Source of the DNA: Desulfosarcina sp. | Lineage (GTDB): Bacteria; Desulfobacterota; Desulfobacteria; Desulfobacterales; Desulfosarcinaceae | Assembly: GCA_018224455.1 (NCBI GenBank) | Contig: JAGTUY010000506.1 | Coordinates: 1-5,732, forward strand | Length of the DNA: 5,732 nucleotides | Reading direction: 5' to 3' | Part shown: in pieces, positions 1-5,228 of the stretch | Layout: every line of letters begins with the position of its first letter | How positions within the stretch are numbered: the first letter of the stretch is position 1 | Translations under genes and position numbers: made by a program | Notes under the pieces: generated by a model | The model's database searches: none | What the model saw: the letters and a program-made list of their open reading frames with translations, nothing else | Told to the model about the DNA's origin: nothing

Positions 1-2
1 CC

Positions 3-113
3 GAGGCGTTCGCCGACCCACCTGCCGGCAACCCGTCGGGTAGCGGCGTCTCCCCGACGGAAATCGGTGACAGCGATGAGTGTGATACGGATCTGATGCC
101 GCTGGCCTGTTAA
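3..113 (+). CDS. C-terminal tail of an unidentified upstream gene (partial)
   Basis: A reading frame is open from the window edge to a TAA at 111-113 and gives 36 residues, ending in an acidic stretch (EIGDSDECDTD) followed by LMPLAC. The other two plus-strand frames close earlier, at 41-43 and 94-96. About three quarters of the codons in this frame end in G or C, which matches the coding style of the neighbours and favours a real gene end. The segment is rich in Pro, Gly and Ser and looks like a disordered tail; no domain can be recognised, so I assign no function. The gene lies in the same direction as ftsH, with 35 bp between its stop and the ATG at 149, so the two may be co-transcribed. 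Confidence 0.5.
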   Translation, partial: EAFADPPAGNPSGSGVSPTEIGDSDECDTDLMPLAC

Positions 114-136
114 ACGACTGATAGGCCCAACCATTT

Positions 137-143
137 GAGGGGG
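137..143 (+). promoter_or_regulatory. Ribosome binding site for the original ftsH start (ATG 149)
   Basis: A purine-rich GAGGGGG sits five bases before the ATG at 149-151, good Shine-Dalgarno geometry. No comparable site precedes the ATGs at 192 and 195 that open the catalytic frame. The translation signal is therefore attached to the 149 frame, which is evidence that 149 is the ancestral ftsH start. Confidence 0.7.
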
Positions 144-148
144 TTGAC

Positions 149-262
149 ATGAAAAAACAACATCGATTTTCTATTTGGAATCTGGGTCTTCATGATGCGC
201 CGTTTCCAACAGCAGTCCGGTTTTATGACCATCGGCAAAAACAAAGCCAAAATATACGTTGA
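149..262 (+). pseudogene. Out-of-frame N-terminal remnant of ftsH
   Basis: Translation from the ATG at 149 begins MKKQHRFSIW. This resembles the short cytoplasmic lead-in (often ending F-S-I-W or similar) that, as I recall, precedes the first trans-membrane helix of this FtsH subtype. After that the frame turns into a non-FtsH sequence and stops at 260-262 after 37 codons. The FtsH body continues in the frame shifted by one base: from 171, codons CTA TTT GGA ATC TGG read L-F-G-I-W-V-F-M-M-R-R-F, which looks like the end of the second trans-membrane helix and the following basic stretch. Helix 1, the periplasmic domain and most of helix 2 (about 100 residues in relatives) are missing between the two. 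The simplest reading is an internal deletion of 3n+2 bases, real or from assembly. Confidence 0.6.
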
Positions 263-1682
263 TGATGAAGTATCGGTTCGCTTCGACGACGCTGCCGGTG
301 TAGATGAAGCCAAGCAGGAATTGGAAGAAGTGATCAACTTTCTAAAAGAGCCGCAGCGCTACACGCGTTTGGGTGGGCAGATCCCACGCGGTACGCTGCT
401 TGTCGGTCCGCCGGGCACCGGGAAAACGCTGCTGGCAAAAGCGGTAGCCGGAGAGAGCGGAGTGCCATTTTTCAGCCTTAGCGGTTCCGAGTTTGTCGAA
501 ATGTTTGTGGGACTGGGCGCAGCCAGGGTGCGCGACCTGTTTAAACAGGCCAAAGAGAAGGCGCCTTGCATCATCTTCATCGACGAGTTGGATGCGCTGG
601 GCAAAGCCCGTGGTATCGGTATGGCAGGGGGTCACGATGAGCGGGAGCAGACCTTGAATCAGCTGCTCGTGGAATTGGACGGTTTCGATGCCAACGTCGG
701 CGTCATTTTGATGGCTGCCACCAATCGCCCCGAGATATTGGATCCAGCGCTCATGAGACCCGGTCGTTTCGATCGCCAGGTGCTCGTCGATCGCCCAGAC
801 AAAACCGGGCGGGTGGACATCCTTAAGATCTATCTGGAGAAAGTCGCAACCGGCACGGATATCGATCCTGAAAAAATCGCGGCAATGACTGCGGGTATGG
901 TCGGCGCAGACCTGGCCAACCTGGTTAACGAAGCGGCGCTGTTGGCAGTCAGACGTGACAAATCGTGTATCAACATGGCCGACGTGGAAGAGGCGGTGGA
1001 ACGCGTGGTAGCCGGTTTGGAAAAGAAAAACCGGCTGATCAATTCTGAGGAGAAGGAGATCGTCGCTTACCACGAACTGGGGCACGCGCTGGTGGCCATG
1101 GCATTGCCCGGAACCGATCCGGTGCGGAAAGTATCGATCATTCCCCGGGGCATTGCCGCTCTGGGTTACACCATGCAGGTGCCGACGGAGGACCGCTTTT
1201 TAATGCGCAAGACCGAACTTGAAAATCGCATTGCCACGCTCTTGGGCGGCAGGGCGGCCGAAGCCCTCATTTTCAACGACATCTCCACCGGCGCCCAGAA
1301 CGATCTTTCCCGCGCCACCGATATTGCCCGCAGCATGGTCAAGGAGTACGGCATGAGCGAGCGCGTGGGGCAGGTATACTTCGCCAACCAGCAGCGGCCG
1401 GCTTTTCTGGGTGCAATGGGTGATGCCGGCGGTCAATACAGCGATGAAACCGCCAAAACCATTGACGCGGAAGTCAGGCGTATCATCGAGAATCAGTACG
1501 ATGTGGCCCTAACGATTCTGAAAGCCAACCGGGACCTGCTGGTGGCTACGGTCGGCCGGCTGCTGAAAGATGAAGTCATTAAAGGCGATGCGTTGATCGA
1601 TTTGGCCAAATCAGTCAACCTCGCCAAAACCATGGACGACAGCACCAAGACTGGGGTTACACAACAAAAAATGGCGGCCTGA
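192..1682 (+). CDS. ftsH: FtsH-type ATP-dependent zinc metalloprotease, catalytic body lacking its membrane domain
   Basis: FtsH is a membrane-anchored AAA+ protease that unfolds and degrades misfolded membrane proteins and short-lived cytoplasmic regulators. Visible from the ATG at 192: Walker A GPPGTGKT (72-79, K78), pore loop F105-V106-G107, Walker B IIFIDE (127-132), second region of homology with N178 and arginine fingers R192 and R195, zinc site H294-E-L-G-H298, and third zinc ligand D371 in a STGAQNDLSRAT motif. The AAA and M41 peptidase parts look complete and intact. The protein is 496 residues, whereas FtsH is usually 600-650, and the loss is all at the front: no trans-membrane helix remains. 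The starts at 192/195 have no convincing ribosome binding site, so whether the body is translated at all is open. If it is, it would be a soluble FtsH, and a normal membrane role is unlikely. An htrA-like gene follows 101 bp downstream. The sequence resembles the accessory FtsH subtype (ALGYTMQVPTEDRFLM region) more than the housekeeping E. coli form. Family call is very sure; functional status is uncertain. Confidence 0.9.
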   Translation: MMRRFQQQSGFMTIGKNKAKIYVDDEVSVRFDDAAGVDEAKQELEEVINFLKEPQRYTRLGGQIPRGTLLVGPPGTGKTLLAKAVAGESGVPFFSLSGSEFVEMFVGLGAARVRDLFKQAKEKAPCIIFIDELDALGKARGIGMAGGHDEREQTLNQLLVELDGFDANVGVILMAATNRPEILDPALMRPGRFDRQVLVDRPDKTGRVDILKIYLEKVATGTDIDPEKIAAMTAGMVGADLANLVNEAALLAVRRDKSCINMADVEEAVERVVAGLEKKNRLINSEEKEIVAYHELGHALVAMALPGTDPVRKVSIIPRGIAALGYTMQVPTEDRFLMRKTELENRIATLLGGRAAEALIFNDISTGAQNDLSRATDIARSMVKEYGMSERVGQVYFANQQRPAFLGAMGDAGGQYSDETAKTIDAEVRRIIENQYDVALTILKANRDLLVATVGRLLKDEVIKGDALIDLAKSVNLAKTMDDSTKTGVTQQKMAA

Positions 1683-1684
1683 CA

Positions 1685-1714
1685 TTGACAGGCAACCGAT
1701 TTGATGGATATCAA
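1685..1714 (+). promoter_or_regulatory. Possible sigma-70-type promoter for the htrA-like gene
   Basis: A perfect TTGACA at 1685-1690 is followed 18 bases later by TATCAA at 1709-1714, which matches four of six positions of the -10 consensus. It lies just after the ftsH stop and about 70 bp before the htrA ATG, a sensible place for a promoter that would give the protease expression independent of ftsH. The spacing is one base longer than ideal and the -10 is mediocre, so this is only a candidate. Confidence 0.3.
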
Positions 1715-1769
1715 GTGTTGAGCCGTTGGGTGAACGCCCGGTTCCTTGTCTTGAATCGCTTTTGAAAAT

Positions 1770-1774
1770 AGGAG
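1770..1774 (+). promoter_or_regulatory. Ribosome binding site of the htrA-like gene
   Basis: AGGAG lies nine bases before the ATG at 1784 and supports that start. The start also yields a short basic N-terminus followed directly by a membrane anchor, as expected for a DegS-like protease. Confidence 0.65.
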
Positions 1775-1783
1775 CCATTCAGC

Positions 1784-2875
1784 ATGCAGCGAATCAACCG
1801 CGCCACGTTTCTCATCATCATTGCGTTGACCGTTGCCGCGATTTTTTTCTTCTGGAATCGCGACGCCGATGAAAACCGACGCATCGCCGGTTATACCCGC
1901 GCAATTACGCCGCGGGGGAGTCTGGCGGACATTGAACAAACAACCATCTCCATTTTCAACGCGGCTGCCCCGTCAGTGGTTTACATCTTTACCGAAAACG
2001 CGGTGGCCGGATTCTTCGGTACGCGGGAAGTCCGTCAGGGAGCCGGATCCGGCTTTCTCTGGGACAGCAGCGGACATGTGGTAACCAATTTTCATGTCAT
2101 CGAGGGTGCCCGTCGTGTCCAGGTGCGCCTGGATAGCGGTGAAGCCATCGACGCCACCTATGTCGGCGGTGCACCCGATTACGACCTGGCGGTCATCCGA
2201 CTGCGACGCCCCCTGTCTACCATCCAACCGATCCCGGTGGGGGCATCAGACAACTTGCAAGTAGGGCAGAGCGTGCTGGCCATCGGCAATCCATTCGGCC
2301 TTTCACGCACACTGACCACCGGTGTTATCAGCGCCCTTGATCGGCGGCTGCCCACCGCTACCGGGCGCGATGTGGTCGGCGTGATTCAAACCGACGCGGC
2401 CATCAACCCGGGAAACTCCGGGGGGCCGCTGATTGACTCGAGTGGCCGGTTGATCGGCGTCAACACGGCCATTATTTCCGGCTCCGGCAGTTCAGCCGGA
2501 ATCGGGTTCGCCGTGCCGGTGGACGTGGTCAGCAAAGTGGTTCCACAGCTCATCGCCAAGGGGAAGTTCCCTCGGCCTGGAATCGGAATCGTTGTCTTGG
2601 ATGAGGAAGCCACCGCTAGCCTCGGCGTAGCCGGGGTGGTCATTGACCGTGTGGTGCCCTCTTCGGAAGCCCAGCGCGCCGGATTGGAGGGAATCGATTA
2701 CCGAAGGCAACTCCTCGGTGATATCATTGTTGCCGTGGAGGGAAAACCGATCGGCAACATGGCCGATTTCGTTCAGCACCTGCAGGCCTCCGAGATCGGC
2801 AAGCCGATCAATCTCAAGGTGCGGCGGGGGGACGCGTTGCGTGATGTGTCGGTTACCGTCATGGACATCTCTTAA
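1784..2875 (+). CDS. Membrane-anchored HtrA/Deg-family serine protease with one PDZ domain
   Basis: This is a trypsin-like protease of the HtrA/DegP/DegS family (S1C), expected to face the periplasm and to cut or sense misfolded envelope proteins. The 363-residue product starts with a basic MQRINR, then a hydrophobic helix at about 8-23 with no obvious signal-peptidase site, so an uncleaved N-terminal anchor is likely. The protease domain spans about 50-255, with catalytic triad H104 (TNFHVIEGA), D134 (DYDLAVIRL) and S212 (NPGNSGGPL), all intact. One PDZ domain follows (about 265-360), beginning PGIGIVV and containing the LGDIIVAVEGKPI segment. Length and plan match DegS (about 355 residues) and the single-PDZ Deg1-type proteins rather than two-PDZ DegP/DegQ. 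The PDZ sequence looks more like the Deg1-type group, so I give no degS symbol. It follows ftsH in the same direction, and the next gene starts 31 bp after its stop, suggesting a shared transcript. Confidence 0.93.
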   Translation: MQRINRATFLIIIALTVAAIFFFWNRDADENRRIAGYTRAITPRGSLADIEQTTISIFNAAAPSVVYIFTENAVAGFFGTREVRQGAGSGFLWDSSGHVVTNFHVIEGARRVQVRLDSGEAIDATYVGGAPDYDLAVIRLRRPLSTIQPIPVGASDNLQVGQSVLAIGNPFGLSRTLTTGVISALDRRLPTATGRDVVGVIQTDAAINPGNSGGPLIDSSGRLIGVNTAIISGSGSSAGIGFAVPVDVVSKVVPQLIAKGKFPRPGIGIVVLDEEATASLGVAGVVIDRVVPSSEAQRAGLEGIDYRRQLLGDIIVAVEGKPIGNMADFVQHLQASEIGKPINLKVRRGDALRDVSVTVMDIS

Positions 2876-2906
2876 TCAACCCGATGGTAGAAAAGTGACC
2901 CGTCCT

Positions 2907-4706
2907 ATGAGAGAAATTGATGGTCGATGGTTATACTACATGTTCCTGGCCGGCACCCGGAAGGTTGTTGCCAACCAGGAGCGGTTGAACCGGATCAATG
3001 TTTTTCCCGTCAAAGACGGTGACACCGGGGCCAACATGGCCTTTACCCTAACCTGTGTCGTCGAATCGGTAAGACCGGAGCGGCCTTACAAACGGATGCT
3101 CGACCGGATTGCCGAGACGGCCTTGCTCAACGCGCGCGGCAATTCAGGCATCATCTTCTCACAGTTCCTCTTCGGCGTCAGCAGTGAAACCACCGCGTGT
3201 TCCAGTATTTCGATTGAATCGTTTTCTGCAAGTGTAAAAAATGCGGTGCGATACATCTACCAGGCAGTGGCGGACCCGGTGGAAGGCACCCTGCTGACCA
3301 TCGTCCGCGCCTGGGCCGACTTCATCGACGCGAAGCGGCACCGAATCGACGATTTTGGCCAGCTGTTTATCGACTCGAAGGGTATCCTCGAAAAAACGTT
3401 GGCTGAGACCCCACTTCAGCTGGACGTCCTGGCCAAGGCCAACGTCGTCGATGCCGGCGCCGGTGCGTTCGTCTACTTTATTGACGGCATAATTGAATGT
3501 ATCCGTAAAAATAATATCCGCCATCTCGTCAAATCGACCACCGCCCCCCCCCTACATGATAATTTAGCGGATCGAATGCCCATGGAAAGCCTTGTTCCGC
3601 AGGAGGTGGCGTTCCGCTTTTGCGCGGAGGCGGTCATGCGCGATGTATCGCTGGATCACAGCCGCCTGTCCGAGATCCTGCTGGCCCACGGCGATTCCGT
3701 AGTGGTTGCCGGTGCAGCCAAAGCAAGCCGTCTACATGTGCACACCAGCCATCCCGACCGACTGTTTGACATGCTTGGCGATTACGGAACCATCACCTAT
3801 CAAAAAGCCGACGACATGCTCAGGCAAAGCCAAGTCATCTATGACCGCAAATGGAAGATTGCCCTGGTCACCGATTCGGCGTGCGACCTATCAGCGACCT
3901 TGATCGACGACTATCAGATCCACATGCTGCCCATCAACATCTACTTCGGTGACAATCACTATTTGGACAAGATAACCATGCGGCCCGACCAGTTCTATCG
4001 GCGCATCGGTGAAGGCGGCAGCTACCCCAAAACCGCCCAGGTGAACGAAATGGCCTTCAGGAATCTGTACACGTTTCTCACGGCGCATTACGATGCGATT
4101 ATCGCGGTTCACCTGACCGCCAAATTCAGCGGGACCTATTTCAGCAGCTGCAAGGCCGCAGAAACGATCAGCCGTGCGAGCGGAAATCCCATCCGTGTCA
4201 TCGATTCCAAAAACGTCTCGGGTGCGCTGGGGTTGATTGTGCTGCGCATCGCCCGGGCGATTGAAAAGGGGTCAGCCCTTGACGCGATTGTTGGCCAGGC
4301 CGCCCGATGGGTTGACGACACGCGCATCCTGGTAAGCGTCAGCACATTGAAATACATGGTTCGAGGGGGGCGCGTCTCGCCGCTGAAAGGCCTGTTGGCC
4401 AATCTACTCAACCTCAATCCGATTGTGTCAATGGATGCCGATGGAAACTCAATGGTGTTCGGTAAAACCTTCAGCCAGAAGGCCAACATGAAAAAGGTCA
4501 TGGCGCACGTCAAGCGCACCGGCCGGAACAGGCCCATCTGGAACTACATCATCATGCATGCCAACAACCGGCCGGCGGCCGATTGGTATGCGCGGCAAAT
4601 GAAAGCACTTACCGGCAAACCCCCGGTGGCCGAAGTCAACATCTCACCGGTGATCGGGGCCAGTGCCGGGTTGGGGGCCGCCTCGGTGGCCTTCATGTTC
4701 GATTGA
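2907..4706 (+). CDS. Fused DAK2 kinase-DegV protein (FakA-FakB-like fatty acid kinase)
   Basis: In Firmicutes, FakA (DAK2) phosphorylates a fatty acid carried by FakB (DegV), giving acyl-phosphate for phospholipid synthesis. Here both are in one 599-residue protein. Residues about 5-205 form the DhaL-like nucleotide-binding domain: NVFPVKDGDTGANM with D37 and D39, ARGNSG at 76-81, and DAGAGAFVYFIDGI. Residues about 225-315 match the FakA middle domain (GDSVVVAGAAKASRLHVHTS). The DegV domain runs from about 317 (KIALVTDSACDLS) to the end, with T376, S408 (KFSGTY) and R489 (MVRGGRVSP), which correspond to fatty-acid-site residues of FakB. The conserved His near the end of FakB (GTHTG-like) is replaced by S586 in IGASAGLG. 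No trans-membrane segment is evident, so the protein is cytoplasmic. I prefer the ATG at 2907 because family similarity begins at once (REIDGRW). An in-frame GTG at 2895 would add four residues, and neither has a strong ribosome binding site. It probably lies in the htrA transcript. Kinase activity on fatty acids is inferred, not shown. Confidence 0.9.
   Translation: MREIDGRWLYYMFLAGTRKVVANQERLNRINVFPVKDGDTGANMAFTLTCVVESVRPERPYKRMLDRIAETALLNARGNSGIIFSQFLFGVSSETTACSSISIESFSASVKNAVRYIYQAVADPVEGTLLTIVRAWADFIDAKRHRIDDFGQLFIDSKGILEKTLAETPLQLDVLAKANVVDAGAGAFVYFIDGIIECIRKNNIRHLVKSTTAPPLHDNLADRMPMESLVPQEVAFRFCAEAVMRDVSLDHSRLSEILLAHGDSVVVAGAAKASRLHVHTSHPDRLFDMLGDYGTITYQKADDMLRQSQVIYDRKWKIALVTDSACDLSATLIDDYQIHMLPINIYFGDNHYLDKITMRPDQFYRRIGEGGSYPKTAQVNEMAFRNLYTFLTAHYDAIIAVHLTAKFSGTYFSSCKAAETISRASGNPIRVIDSKNVSGALGLIVLRIARAIEKGSALDAIVGQAARWVDDTRILVSVSTLKYMVRGGRVSPLKGLLANLLNLNPIVSMDADGNSMVFGKTFSQKANMKKVMAHVKRTGRNRPIWNYIIMHANNRPAADWYARQMKALTGKPPVAEVNISPVIGASAGLGAASVAFMFD
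3544..3552 (+). repeat. C9 homopolymer inside the DAK2-DegV gene
   Basis: Nine consecutive C bases encode part of TTAPPLHD, at about residues 213-215. This is the linker between the DhaL-like kinase domain and the middle domain. Tracts of this length are prone to polymerase slippage and sequencing error. The frame is intact here. Confidence 0.9.
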
Positions 4707-4760
4707 TCCCTTGTTGCCGCACCCCTGCCATCACATATCCGTCAATCAACCACATCGTTT

Positions 4761-4767
4761 AAGGAGG
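4761..4767 (+). promoter_or_regulatory. Strong ribosome binding site of the PAS gene
   Basis: AAGGAGG is a near-perfect Shine-Dalgarno sequence seven bases before the ATG at 4775 and fixes that start. It is the strongest such site in the window, which suggests that this small protein is translated efficiently relative to its neighbours. Confidence 0.8.
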
Positions 4768-4774
4768 CAAGCCA

Positions 4775-5191
4775 ATGAAACCGGAAAATGATATTTTTGA
4801 GATTTTTGATAAAGATGAAAACTATCGGTATATCATGAAGCGCCTGCTGGAGGCGTCCATGGATGAGTCCTACAACTCGATCATCATTTCCGAAGCAGGG
4901 CCGGGTTATCCGATTATATACGTCAACCCGGCGTTCTGCGAGCTGACCGGTTACAGACCGCATGAGGTGATGGGAAAATCTCCATCTATTTTGCAAGGGC
5001 CAAAAACAGACATGGAGGTCATCGATCAATTGAACATGGATATTTCCCATGGCAAGGTATTTCATGGACGTGCCATCAACTATCGCAAGGATGGCTCAGA
5101 GTTTATCATGCAATGGAAAATTGCCCCTATCCACAATGAAAAAAACGAAATCACGCATTATCTCGCTATCCAGCAACTCGCATTTGAATAG
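4775..5191 (+). CDS. Stand-alone LOV-like PAS domain protein without the photoactive cysteine
   Basis: This 138-residue protein is essentially one PAS domain with an N-terminal helical lead (about 1-33) and no output domain. Its sequence follows the LOV subfamily closely: PIIYVNPAFCELTGY (46-60), HEVMGKSPSILQGPKTD (63-79), INYRKDG (101-107) and a final LAIQQ (130-134). In blue-light LOV receptors the motif is GxNCRFLQG, whose Cys forms the flavin adduct; here the aligned residue is P70. Of the usual polar flavin contacts, N102 and Q133 are kept, but the second Asn is M112. Flavin binding is therefore possible but not assured, and classical adduct chemistry is excluded. C55 lies elsewhere in the fold. 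It could act as a redox, ligand or protein-interaction sensor for a partner kinase or transcription factor. It starts 68 bp after the DAK2-DegV gene with its own strong ribosome binding site. Its first 60 bases have only 16 G or C, well below the neighbouring genes. PAS call is sure; ligand and role are unknown. Confidence 0.87.
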   Translation: MKPENDIFEIFDKDENYRYIMKRLLEASMDESYNSIIISEAGPGYPIIYVNPAFCELTGYRPHEVMGKSPSILQGPKTDMEVIDQLNMDISHGKVFHGRAINYRKDGSEFIMQWKIAPIHNEKNEITHYLAIQQLAFE

Positions 5192-5228
5192 GCTGGATGC
5201 AACGCGGTGTTCCACATATCCTGTTTTC

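Noticed and set aside
144..149. TTGACA resembling a -35 box
   Set aside because: It overlaps the ATG at 149 and sits directly after the ribosome binding site; no fitting -10 box is evident and its position makes a promoter role for this gene impossible.
149..192. Programmed ribosomal frameshift joining the 149 frame to the ftsH body
   Set aside because: An A6 run at 152-157 could slip, but the join would still lack both trans-membrane helices and the periplasmic domain, so a deletion explains the data better.
342..1085. Long antisense open frame (247 codons) opposite ftsH
   Set aside because: It lies wholly within the strongly conserved AAA+ coding region, has no recognisable domain and is the usual by-product of GC-rich codon use.
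2643..2906. Extension of the DAK2-DegV frame upstream to an ATG at 2643
   Set aside because: This part overlaps the PDZ-coding end of the htrA-like gene in another frame and is low-complexity Arg/Ser-rich; family similarity begins only at the ATG at 2907.
4775..5191. Annotation as a blue-light LOV photoreceptor
   Set aside because: The adduct-forming Cys is replaced by Pro and one flavin-binding Asn by Met, so the canonical photocycle cannot be assumed.
5192..5228. Possible bidirectional terminator between the convergent PAS and SDR genes
   Set aside because: I find no stable hairpin with a T tract; only a four-base inverted match is present.
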